64,000 nt of DNA, from the NCBI GenBank assembly GCA_949775045.1, contig OX459104.1, positions 8,287,427-8,351,426 of the forward strand, written 5' to 3'. Every line of letters starts with the position of its first letter. The first letter of the stretch is position 1. Below, piece by piece: positions 1-12,424 of the stretch. Below the pieces are notes generated by a model that worked only from the letters and a program-made list of their open reading frames with translations, was not told the origin of the DNA and searched no databases. This stretch comes from Metridium senile. Lineage: Eukaryota > Cnidaria > Anthozoa > Actiniaria > Metridiidae. Position numbers and translations under genes: made by a program.

Positions 1-3000
1 ACCGTCACGCGAAAGTGGCCGGCTTGCATTGTCTCGCTTAATGACAAAAAAAACAACGTGAACATTCACTATGATACCTTTAAATAGCTTGACACCAAAC
101 TTAGTAGCTTCTTTAGTAGCTTCTTTTAGTTAGTATAAATACAAAAGTGATTACTTCAAAAAGAAAGAAGGAAACAGCATTGAAAGTGAAAATATTTTAT
201 TTTTTAAAAGCGCAAACGTTACGCGTAAAAATTGTAAACTTTGTCTCGCATAATGACAAAAAAAAAAACGTGAAAATTTACTATGATACCTTTAAATAGC
301 TTGACACCAAACTTAGTCGCTTCTTTAGTCGATTTTGGGACAGCATTTTCTTTAAAGTTTTCAATTTCAACTTCGCTAACAGTGACAAAACGACTACTGG
401 CAGCCATTTTGTCCGAAAAGGTGATTATCGGCTGATAATCCGAGATAGCAAACCAATCAGCGCGCGCGATTTTCTATAATCACCTGCGTATTTATACTAA
501 AATTAAAGGAATTAGTGAATATCTGAGCGAGGATAATAACCATAGTAAAATTGAATGGAAATGGAAACCAATAAACAATACGAAAAACAATAATGAAAAT
601 GATAAAATATAACACTGATAAAATAAAGAAATAACATCTATGGTAAAAATGTTTTTTTAAAAAAAAAATACATACCTAAACAAACGAGGGCTAGATACAG
701 GAATAAAGAGCGAAGGATATTACAACGTTTAGTTGGTTTTCTCCGCCAGTTTCGGCTCCTTACAACACCTTACAACAGCATATTATCGATTAGTGAATTG
801 TAATTTATCCTCTCATATTGTATCATGTATTTAAACTATTTGTTTATTTATCTCTATTCTATTCATCTTTCTTTTGTTTTCTTATTCTTGTATATATTTC
901 ATATTTTTATTTGATGGCCCAAAGACTAGCTTTTGCTAAATTGGTTTTCCATCGTTAAATAAAGTCTATCATTATTACTTGGGCTAGTTCTCGATCATTG
1001 TTCGGCGTTTGCATTTGGTTGGTCTTGAAGTGATGCCAGCTCTAGCACAGTAGATTCTTGAGTCTCATGATGTAAGTAGAAATTCTGCTTCGGCGACGTT
1101 GGAATACAAGAAAAAGAAAGAACCTATATCTAGCCGCGTTGTTGAAATCGTCTAAAAACCCTGAATTGGGGTGCGAGGAGGTTTAAATACCTGCAAAAGC
1201 CAGTGGCAATGATACACGACACAGAATGAAGGCGTTTTCACAAGATCTAGGTTATTTGCATAACGCTTGCTAGCATTTCGCTTAGTTATATGTAGTGAAA
1301 ATAGTCAATTAGGTGTAAGTCAATCTGTTATGTTTATTATGGGTAGCAATGATTGAATTCTTGAGTTGAATGCAGTTGATCATTACTGCGGTTGAATGCT
1401 TCACCGATTAAATATACGCCGAACTTACTGTGTGATCACTCGCTGGTAAAATAGTATTTTAAAGACTTTTAAATCTAAAACAGTTTCAAAATTGGAAACA
1501 ACTTGACTGACAAAAACAACATTATTGCTGTAATTGTTGTCTTTCTTATGTAAATACAACCAATATGCATTATATAAATGTATATTGTTTACCTCCTCCA
1601 TTCTTGTAGCAAAGATATGGAAAACGCCAGACATTACCAAGACCAACTGAAGCTCCTATCAATGCCAGCAAAAAATCTAGCTTATTGACCCAAGTCTCTC
1701 GCTCATTCAGCTGCGTCATTGCTAGCAGCAGCTTTACTAAGTTTCAGTGAATAACAAGCACTCTTGCATGACGCTTCAATGATTCAATGGAAACACCTTA
1801 TTGCAAGAACGTTGTGGAACGGAAAGGAATTAATTAAGAGACAAAAGATGATCACTATGGTGGCCCATTGCTGCCATAAGGAATTCTTATTCACAATTGC
1901 ATTTTGTCGTAAATTATTTGTAATTTATTTCGTCAATTTTTCGTAAATTAATACTGAATTCCACATGGCTTATGGCTACTCAACCTATTATTATAGGTAG
2001 TAGGTAGTATATATTATTATTTTATAAATAGTATTTACAAACTGAAGTCACGAAACTGGGCAACATACTGTAGTCATAAGAATGTGGATGTGGATAGATG
2101 TATCTAGCCCTTAGATGCCTAAGGGAAAACCGATAGCATTTATTACATACCACTTATTAGATATTTTCTTGGGTATTACGGGCTGATATTTTACGAGTTG
2201 CGTACGTATTTTGCCGAGCCTCCGGGCGAGGCAAAATACAAGCAATGAGTAAAATGTCAGCCCGTAATACCTAAGAAAATATCTAATAAGGGATTTATTA
2301 TACAACTTACTGTTAATTGTAATTTCTAAAGCATGTTTTAATTGAAAAATATAACCTTTCGGAGCTATTCAGCGCGCGGAGAGAGAATCAAAACAAAGCC
2401 CTGGAAAAGCCAGTAAAATGCAAATAATTTCTCGCTCTCTTTTTGATTGACATAATGTCAAAAATCTCATTGGCTATCGATGTAGCTGACGCCATCATGT
2501 AACGCAACACACGAAAGGAAAGTTTGTCATTTGCACGAGGGGCGAAGATTTCTCATTGAAAAAGGTCTGATAAAAGCATGTTAATGGACAATTCATGAAT
2601 GGAAATTGATTGAATGTAAGTAAAAAATTGTTATAAATTGCACTGCTTTTTCTTAGGTTGGTTATCGTTTTCATTTTATGCACTTTTTGATCTTTTTCTC
2701 AAATGTTCAACTGTGACTTCAGTCAATAGTTTTTCAAACAAAAAAGTGTTCAGAAATGTTTTTGATGGAAAATACCATTGATTTCCCAATTGATAGTGTG
2801 AATAGCCTTATATTTATCCCTTTTATTTTAAAGTTGTTAAGCCTATTTTGCTTTTTATAACGCCTTGAAAAAGGCTGTGGTTGAAAAGTCGTTTTACGGC
2901 CGCTTTTTATCTTCTTTCATTTTCACAAGATAGTTAGAATTCCGGATAGAAAAGGCTAACTGTGATTTTTCATAAAAATAGACGTCATTCTTATTTTCTG

Positions 3001-3320
3001 GCTGAATTTCAGGAGACAAAAACGGATATTTTTTTGGTTAAAGTTTAGGTAAAGTCACGCAGACGTCAACTCGTCAAACCAGTTTTTTTTGGAGGGCAAA
3101 ATACGGGTTATTCGGCCCTCGAGCTCGGTGTAATAGCGTCTCATATTTGCCCGCCAACGGAACCTTATATGGTAAATTTACGTCACAGTTGTATAATAAT
3201 TAACAATTATTCGCCTGAGGTGAATAATGGTTTTAGTATAAATACAAAGGTGATTATTTCAACAAAAAAAAAGAAGGAAAAAGCATTGAAAGTGAAAATA
3301 TTTTATTTTTTAAAAGCGCG
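1..3320. repeat. 3.32-kb satellite unit, copy 1
   Basis: The unit repeats head to tail at 3321 and 6639, with a partial fourth copy at 9958. It is AT-rich and has no recognisable protein domain; its 60-73 residue ORFs recur only because the DNA recurs. Inside each unit there is a direct duplication of about 219 bp (the block starting AGTATAAATAC occurs near 134 and near 3235). There is also an inverted repeat pairing 2153-2194 with 2250-2291, with a second nested stem GTATTTTGCC/GGCAAAATAC. Nothing identifies an encoded function, so I treat the unit as a satellite, possibly of transposon origin. Confidence 0.95.
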
Positions 3321-6300
3321 ACCGTCACGCGAAAGTGGCCGGCTTGCATTGTCTCGCTTAATGACAAAAAAAACAACGTGAACATTCACTATGATACCTT
3401 TAAATAGCTTGACACCAAACTTAGTAGCTTCTTTAGTAGCTTCTTTTAGTTAGTATAAATACAAAAGTGATTACTTCAAAAAGAAAGAAGGAAACAGCAT
3501 TGAAAGTGAAAATATTTTATTTTTTAAAAGCGCAAACGTTACGCGTAAAAATTGTAAACTTTGTCTCGCATAATGACAAAAAAAAAAACGTGAAAATTTA
3601 CTATGATACCTTTAAATAGCTTGACACCAAACTTAGTCGCTTCTTTAGTCGATTTTGGGACAGCATTTTCTTTAAAGTTTTCAATTTCAACTTCGCTAAC
3701 AGTGACAAAACGACTACTGGCAGCCATTTTGTCCGAAAAGGTGATTATCGGCTGATAATCCGAGATAGCAAACCAATCAGCGCGCGCGATTTTCTATAAT
3801 CACCTGCGTATTTATACTAAAATTAAAGGAATTAGTGAATATCTGAGCGAGGATAATAACCATAGTAAAATTGAATGGAAATGGAAACCAATAAACAATA
3901 CGAAAAACAATAATGAAAATGATAAAATATAACACTGATAAAATAAAGAAATAACATCTATGGTAAAAATGTTTTTTTAAAAAAAAAATACATACCTAAA
4001 CAAACGAGGGCTAGATACAGGAATAAAGAGCGAAGGATATTACAACGTTTAGTTGGTTTTCTCCGCCAGTTTCGGCTCCTTACAACACCTTACAACAGCA
4101 TATTATCGATTAGTGAATTGTAATTTATCCTCTCATATTGTATCATGTATTTAAACTATTTGTTTATTTATCTCTATTCTATTCATCTTTCTTTTGTTTT
4201 CTTATTCTTGTATATATTTCATATTTTTATTTGATGGCCCAAAGACTAGCTTTTGCTAAATTGGTTTTCCATCGTTAAATAAAGTCTATCATTATTACTT
4301 GGGCTAGTTCTCGATCATTGTTCGGCGTTTGCATTTGGTTGGTCTTGAAGTGATGCCAGCTCTAGCACAGTAGATTCTTGAGTCTCATGATGTAAGTAGA
4401 AATTCTGCTTCGGCGACGTTGGAATACAAGAAAAAGAAAGAACCTATATCTAGCCGCGTTGTTGAAATCGTCTAAAAACCCTGAATTGGGGTGCGAGGAG
4501 GTTTAAATACCTGCAAAAGCCAGTGGCAATGATACACGACACAGAATGAAGGCGTTTTCACAAGATCTAGGTTATTTGCATAACGCTTGCTAGCATTTCG
4601 CTTAGTTATATGTAGTGAAAATAGTCAATTAGGTGTAAGTCAATCTGTTATGTTTATTATGGGTAGCAATGATTGAATTCTTGAGTTGAATGCAGTTGAT
4701 CATTACTGCGGTTGAATGCTTCACCGATTAAATATACGCCGAACTTACTGTGTGATCACTCGCTGGTAAAATAGTATTTTAAAGACTTTTAAATCTAAAA
4801 CAGTTTCAAAATTGGAAACAACTTGACTGACAAAAACAACATTATTGCTGTAATTGTTGTCTTTCTTATGTAAATACAACCAATATGCATTATATAAATG
4901 TATATTGTTTACCTCCTCCATTCTTGTAGCAAAGATATGGAAAACGCCAGACATTACCAAGACCAACTGAAGCTCCTATCAATGCCAGCAAAAAATCTAG
5001 CTTATTGACCCAAGTCTCTCGCTCATTCAGCTGCGTCATTGCTAGCAGCAGCTTTACTAAGTTTCAGTGAATAACAAGCACTCTTGCATGACGCTTCAAT
5101 GATTCAATGGAAACACCTTATTGCAAGAACGTTGTGGAACGGAAAGGAATTAATTAAGAGACAAAAGATGATCACTATGGTGGCCCATTGCTGCCATAAG
5201 GAATTCTTATTCACAATTGCATTTTGTCGTAAATTATTTGTAATTTATTTCGTCAATTTTTCGTAAATTAATACTGAATTCCACATGGCTTATGGCTACT
5301 CAACCTATTATTATAGGTAGTAGGTAGTATATATTATTATTTTATAAATAGTATTTACAAACTGAAGTCACGAAACTGGGCAACATACTGTAGTCATAAG
5401 AATGTGGATGTGGATAGATGTATCTAGCCCTTAGATGCCTAAGGGAAAACCGATAGCATTTATTACATACCACTTATTAGATATTTTCTTGGGTATTACG
5501 GGCTGATATTTTACGAGTTGCGTACGTATTTTGCCGAGCCTCCGGGCGAGGCAAAATACAAGCAATGAGTAAAATGTCAGCCCGTAATACCTAAGAAAAT
5601 ATCTAATAAGGGATTTATTATACAACTTACTGTTAATTGTAATTTCTAAAGCATGTTTTAATTGAAAAATATAACCTTTCGGAGCTATTCAGCGCGCGGA
5701 GAGAGAATCAAAACAAAGCCCTGGAAAAGCCAGTAAAATGCAAATAATTTCTCGCTCTCTTTTTGATTGACATAATGTCAAAAATCTCATTGGCTATCGA
5801 TGTAGCTGACGCCATCATGTAACGCAACACACGAAAGGAAAGTTTGTCATTTGCACGAGGGGCGAAGATTTCTCATTGAAAAAGGTCTGATAAAAGCATG
5901 TTAATGGACAATTCATGAATGGAAATTGATTGAATGTAAGTAAAAAATTGTTATAAATTGCACTGCTTTTTCTTAGGTTGGTTATCGTTTTCATTTTATG
6001 CACTTTTTGATCTTTTTCTCAAATGTTCAACTGTGACTTCAGTCAATAGTTTTTCAAACAAAAAAGTGTTCAGAAATGTTTTTGATGGAAAATACCATTG
6101 ATTTCCCAATTGATAGTGTGAATAGCCTTATATTTATCCCTTTTATTTTAAAGTTGTTAAGCCTATTTTGCTTTTTATAACGCCTTGAAAAAGGCTGTGG
6201 TTGAAAAGTCGTTTTACGGCCGCTTTTTATCTTCTTTCATTTTCACAAGATAGTTAGAATTCCGGATAGAAAAGGCTAACTGTGATTTTTCATAAAAATA

Positions 6301-6638
6301 GACGTCATTCTTATTTCTGGCTGAATTTCAGAGACAAAAACGGATATTTTTTTGGTTAAAGTTTAGGTAAAGTCACGCAGACGTCAACTCGTCAAACCAG
6401 TTTTTTTTGGAGGGCAAAATACGGGTTATTCGGCCCTCGAGCTCGGTGTAATAGCGTCTCATATTTGCCCGCCAACGGAACCTTATATGGTAAATTTACG
6501 TCACAGTTGTATAATAATTAACAATTATTCGCCTGAGGTGAATAATGGTTTTAGTATAAATACAAAGGTGATTATTTCAACAAAAAAAAAGAAGGAAAAA
6601 GCATTGAAAGTGAAAATATTTTATTTTTTAAAAGCGCG
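3321..6638. repeat. 3.32-kb satellite unit, copy 2
   Basis: This copy is 3318 bp. It differs from copy 1 by two single-base deletions near 6314 and 6332 (TTATTTTCTGG to TTATTTCTGG, and TTTCAGGAGAC to TTTCAGAGAC). I saw no other differences on reading, so it is essentially identical to copy 1. Confidence 0.95.
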
Positions 6639-9600
6639 ACCGTCACGCGAAAGTGGCCGGCTTGCATTGTCTCGCTTAATGACAAAAAAAACAACGTGAA
6701 CATTCACTATGATACCTTTAAATAGCTTGACACCAAACTTAGTAGCTTCTTTAGTAGCTTCTTTTAGTTAGTATAAATACAAAAGTGATTACTTCAAAAA
6801 GAAAGAAGGAAACAGCATTGAAAGTGAAAATATTTTATTTTTAAAAGCGCAAACGTTACGCGTAAAAATTGTAAACTTTGTCTCGCATAATGACAAAAAA
6901 AAAAACGTGAAAATTTACTATGATACCTTTAAATAGCTTGACACCAAACTTAGTCGCTTCTTTAGTCGATTTTGGGACAGCATTTTCTTTAAAGTTTTCA
7001 ATTTCAACTTCGCTAACAGTGACAAAACGACTACTGGCAGCCATTTTGTCCGAAAAGGTGATTATCGGCTGATAATCCGAGATAGCAAACCAATCAGCGC
7101 GCGCGATTTTCTATAATCACCTGCGTATTTATACTAAAATTAAAGGAATTAGTGAATATCTGAGCGAGGATAATAACCATAGTAAAATTGAATGGAAATG
7201 GAAACCAATAAACAATACGAAAAACAATAATGAAAATGATAAAATATAACACTGATAAAATAAAGAAATAACATCTATGGTAAAAATGTTTTTTTAAAAA
7301 AAAAATACATACCTAAACAAACGAGGGCTAGATACAGGAATAAAGAGCGAAGGATATTACAACGTTTAGTTGGTTTTCTCCGCCAGTTTCGGCTCCTTAC
7401 AACACCTTACAACAGCATATTATCGATTAGTGAATTGTAATTTATCCTCTCATATTGTATCATGTATTTAAACTATTTGTTTATTTATCTCTATTCTATT
7501 CATCTTTCTTTTGTTTTCTTATTCTTGTATATATTTCATATTTTTATTTGATGGCCCAAAGACTAGCTTTTGCTAAATTGGTTTTCCATCGTTAAATAAA
7601 GTCTATCATTATTACTTGGGCTAGTTCTCGATCATTGTTCGGCGTTTGCATTTGGTTGGTCTTGAAGTGATGCCAGCTCTAGCACAGTAGATTCTTGAGT
7701 CTCATGATGTAAGTAGAAATTCTGCTTCGGCGACGTTGGAATACAAGAAAAAGAAAGAACCTATATCTAGCCGCGTTGTTGAAATCGTCTAAAAACCCTG
7801 AATTGGGGTGCGAGGAGGTTTAAATACCTGCAAAAGCCAGTGGCAATGATACACGACACAGAATGAAGGCGTTTTCACAAGATCTAGGTTATTTGCATAA
7901 CGCTTGCTAGCATTTCGCTTAGTTATATGTAGTGAAAATAGTCAATTAGGTGTAAGTCAATCTGTTATGTTTATTATGGGTAGCAATGATTGAATTCTTG
8001 AGTTGAATGCAGTTGATCATTACTGCGGTTGAATGCTTCACCGATTAAATATACGCCGAACTTACTGTGTGATCACTCGCTGGTAAAATAGTATTTTAAA
8101 GACTTTTAAATCTAAAACAGTTTCAAAATTGGAAACAACTTGACTGACAAAAACAACATTATTGCTGTAATTGTTGTCTTTCTTATGTAAATACAACCAA
8201 TATGCATTATATAAATGTATATTGTTTACCTCCTCCATTCTTGTAGCAAAGATATGGAAAACGCCAGACATTACCAAGACCAACTGAAGCTCCTATCAAT
8301 GCCAGCAAAAAATCTAGCTTATTGACCCAAGTCTCTCGCTCATTCAGCTGCGTCATTGCTAGCAGCAGCTTTACTAAGTTTCAGTGAATAACAAGCACTC
8401 TTGCATGACGCTTCAATGATTCAATGGAAACACCTTATTGCAAGAACGTTGTGGAACGGAAAGGAATTAATTAAGAGACAAAAGATGATCACTATGGTGG
8501 CCCATTGCTGCCATAAGGAATTCTTATTCACAATTGCATTTTGTCGTAAATTATTTGTAATTTATTTCGTCAATTTTTCGTAAATTAATACTGAATTCCA
8601 CATGGCTTATGGCTACTCAACCTATTATTATAGGTAGTAGGTAGTATATATTATTATTTTATAAATAGTATTTACAAACTGAAGTCACGAAACTGGGCAA
8701 CATACTGTAGTCATAAGAATGTGGATGTGGATAGATGTATCTAGCCCTTAGATGCCTAAGGGAAAACCGATAGCATTTATTACATACCACTTATTAGATA
8801 TTTTCTTGGGTATTACGGGCTGATATTTTACGAGTTGCGTACGTATTTTGCCGAGCCTCCGGGCGAGGCAAAATACAAGCAATGAGTAAAATGTCAGCCC
8901 GTAATACCTAAGAAAATATCTAATAAGGGATTTATTATACAACTTACTGTTAATTGTAATTTCTAAAGCATGTTTTAATTGAAAAATATAACCTTTCGGA
9001 GCTATTCAGCGCGCGGAGAGAGAATCAAAACAAAGCCCTGGAAAAGCCAGTAAAATGCAAATAATTTCTCGCTCTCTTTTTGATTGACATAATGTCAAAA
9101 ATCTCATTGGCTATCGATGTAGCTGACGCCATCATGTAACGCAACACACGAAAGGAAAGTTTGTCATTTGCACGAGGGGCGAAGATTTCTCATTGAAAAA
9201 GGTCTGATAAAAGCATGTTAATGGACAATTCATGAATGGAAATTGATTGAATGTAAGTAAAAAATTGTTATAAATTGCACTGCTTTTTCTTAGGTTGGTT
9301 ATCGTTTTCATTTTATGCACTTTTTGATCTTTTTCTCAAATGTTCAACTGTGACTTCAGTCAATAGTTTTTCAAACAAAAAAGTGTTCAGAAATGTTTTT
9401 GATGGAAAATACCATTGATTTCCCAATTGATAGTGTGAATAGCCTTATATTTATCCCTTTTATTTTAAAGTTGTTAAGCCTATTTTGCTTTTTATAACGC
9501 CTTGAAAAAGGCTGTGGTTGAAAAGTCGTTTTACGGCCGCTTTTTATCTTCTTTCATTTTCACAAGATAGTTAGAATTCCGGATAGAAAAGGCTAACTGT

Positions 9601-9957
9601 GATTTTTCATAAAAATAGACGTCATTCTTATTTTCTGGCTGAATTTCAGGAGACAAAAACGGATATTTTTTTGGTTAAAGTTTAGGTAAAGTCACGCAGA
9701 CGTCAACTCGTCAAACCAGTTTTTTTTGGAGGGCAAAATACGGGTTATTCGGCCCTCGAGCTCGGTGTAATAGCGTCTCATATTTGCCCGCCAACGGAAC
9801 CTTATATGGTAAATTTACGTCACAGTTGTATAATAATTAACAATTATTCGCCTGAGGTGAATAATGGTTTTAGTATAAATACAAAGGTGATTATTTCAAC
9901 AAAAAAAAAGAAGGAAAAAGCATTGAAAGTGAAAATATTTTATTTTTTAAAAGCGCG
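6639..9957. repeat. 3.32-kb satellite unit, copy 3
   Basis: This copy is 3319 bp, with one T deleted in the poly-T run near 6840. The two deletions seen in copy 2 are absent. It is otherwise identical to copy 1 as far as I could read. Confidence 0.95.
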
Positions 9958-11752
9958 ACCGTCACGCGAAAGTGGCCGGCTTGCATTGTCTCGCTTAATG
10001 ACAAAAAAAACAACGTGAACATTCACTATGATACCTTTAAATAGCTTGACACCAAACTTAGTAGCTTCTTTAGTAGCTTCTTTTAGTTAGTATAAATACA
10101 AAAGTGATTACTTCAAAAAGAAAGAAGGAAACAGCATTGAAAGTGAAAATATTTTATTTTTTAAAAGCGCAAACGTTACGCGTAAAAATTGTAAACTTTG
10201 TCTCGCATAATGACAAAAAAAAAAACGTGAAAATTTACTATGATACCTTTAAATAGCTTGACACCAAACTTAGTCGCTTCTTTAGTCGATTTTGGGACAG
10301 CATTTTCTTTAAAGTTTTCAATTTCAACTTCGCTAACAGTGACAAAACGACTACTGGCAGCCATTTTGTCCGAAAAGGTGATTATCGGCTGATAATCCGA
10401 GATAGCAAACCAATCAGCGCGCGCGATTTTCTATAATCACCTGCGTATTTATACTAAAATTAAAGGAATTAGTGAATATCTGAGCGAGGATAATAACCAT
10501 AGTAAAATTGAATGGAAATGGAAACCAATAAACAATACGAAAAACAATAATGAAAATGATAAAATATAACACTGATAAAATAAAGAAATAACATCTATGG
10601 TAAAAATGTTTTTTTAAAAAAAAAATACATACCTAAACAAACGAGGGCTAGATACAGGAATAAAGAGCGAAGGATATTACAACGTTTAGTTGGTTTTCTC
10701 CGCCAGTTTCGGCTCCTTACAACACCTTACAACAGCTTATTATCGATTAGTGAATTGTAATTTACCCTCTTATATTTTATCATGTATTTAAACTATTTGT
10801 TTATTTATCTCTATTCTATTCATCTTTCTTTTGTTTTCTTATTCTTGTATATATTTCATATTTTTATTTGATGGCCCAACGACTAGCTTTGGCTAAATTG
10901 GTTTTCCATCGTTAAATAAAGTCTATCATTATTACTTGGGCTAGTTCTCGATCATTGTTCGGCGTTTGCATTTGGTTGGTCTTGAAGTGATGCCAGCTCT
11001 AGCACAGTAGATTCTTGAGTCTCATGATGTAAGTAGAAATTCTGCTTCGGCGACGTTGGAATACAAGAAAAAGAAAGAACCTATATCTAGCCGCGTTGTC
11101 GAAATCGTCTAAAAACCCTGAATTGGGGTGCGAGGAGGTTTAAATACCTGCAAAAGCCAGTGGCAATGATACACGACACAGAATGAAGGCGTTTTCACAA
11201 GATCTAGGTTATTTGCATAACGCTTGCTAGCATTTCGCTTAGTTTTATGTTGTGAAAATAGCAATAATGTTGTTTTTGTCAGTCAAGTTGTTTCCAACTT
11301 TAAAACTGTTTTAGATTTAAAAGTCTTTAAAATACTATTTTGCCAGCGAATGATCATACAGTAATTTCGGCGTATATTTAATCGGTGAAGCATTCAACCG
11401 CATTCAACACATTCATCTCAAGCATTTCTACCCATAATAAACATAACAGATTGACTTACACATAATTGACTGTATTTGTTGTCTTTCTTATGTAAGTACA
11501 ACCAATATGCATTATATAAATGTATATTGTTTACCTCCTCCATTCTTGTAGCAAAGATATGGAAAACGCCAGACATTACCAAGACCAACTGAAGCTCCTA
11601 TCAATGCCAGCAAAAAATCTAGCTTATTGACCCAAGTCTCTCGCTCATTCAGCTGCGCCATTGCTAGCAGCAGCTTTACTAAGTTTCACTGAATAACCAG
11701 CACTCTTGCATGACGCTTCAATGATTCAATGGAAACACCTTTTTGCAAGAAC
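9958..11752. repeat. Satellite copy 4, left part, interrupted
   Basis: The first ~770 bp match copies 1-3 exactly. From about 10735 scattered substitutions begin (CAGCTTATTATCG for CAGCATATTATCG; CCCAACGACTAG for CCCAAAGACTAG; GTTGTCGAAATC for GTTGTTGAAATC). A segment of about 215 bp near 11262-11478 is inverted relative to the other copies. The copy stops at 11752 where the 9.96-kb element is inserted, and resumes at 21709. Confidence 0.93.
11262..11478. other. Inverted segment inside satellite copy 4
   Basis: Copies 1-3 and 5 read GTGTAAGTCAATCTG ... TTGACTGACAAAAACAACA in this interval. Copy 4 reads the reverse complement, starting TGTTGTTTTTGTCAGTCAA and ending CAGATTGACTTACAC. Sequence on both sides is collinear with the other copies. 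This is a simple inversion with a few extra substitutions. Confidence 0.88.
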
Positions 11753-11860
11753 AGGCCTGCCCCCGGACCTTAAATCGCGCTAAATCGCGTTAAATCGCAC
11801 TAAATCGCCTTAAAACGCGCTAAATCGCCTTAAAACGCCTAAAATCACTTAAAAACATTG
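11753..11860 (+). repeat. Left subterminal TAAATCGC-type array
   Basis: About ten imperfect 8-10 bp words (TAAATCGC, TAAAACGC, TAAAATCAC) follow the left terminal repeat. Subterminal arrays of this kind are often transposase-binding sites; that role is inferred here. Confidence 0.75.
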
Positions 11861-11973
11861 CGGCCCATTTTCATTATATTGATATATATATATACTTGAT
11901 TGCAGTATATGCACACCTTATAGTAAGTAAGGCTAATTATCTAAAAAGATGCAAACTAAAAACACTGCAATAA

Positions 11974-12122
11974 ATTATGAGGGTAGGTTTGAGGCCATGT
12001 ACTACAGACTGTATTTATTTATTTGGGTCTTGAGCTTTTGTTGGACGTCGACGTCATCAGAAGATAGATCCAAATAAATAAATACAGTATAGTACATGGC
12101 CTCAAACCTACTCTCATAATAC
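11974..12122 (-). repeat. Foldback with hammerhead-like loop (Penelope-type end)
   Basis: Two arms of about 50 bp (11974-12030 and 12068-12120) pair around a loop. On the minus strand the loop reads CTGATGACGTCGACGTCC followed by AACAAAAGCTC. The CTGATGA box resembles the hammerhead ribozyme core found in Penelope-like retroelement ends, but the GAAA box is degenerate (AAAA). It is probably a relic. Confidence 0.5.
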
Positions 12123-12424
12123 CTTCCTAAATGCTACTGAAGGACAACTTAATATTCTGCAATGAATGTTCTTATCCTTTTAAACACACGTAAATATAAA
12201 AAAATCATAAAAAGATACACCGAATAATATGGTATTGGTATAATTATATATGTACATGTACATAAACCACAACCTTTCTGAAATTGAGAATATGTAGTAT
12301 AAAAGTAATTATACATGCATACCCTCAAGTAAAGAATGATTGTGGTACACATTTATATATACAGTCAAATATACAAATAAAAATGAGATGCAAAACTCAA
12401 AATACTAGTTTATCTGGATGTTAA

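Noticed and set aside
219..10364. Recurring 60-73 codon ORFs in the 3.3-kb satellite
   Set aside because: They recur because the DNA is duplicated. They have no domain, and codons show no difference between synonymous and other changes because copies are nearly identical.
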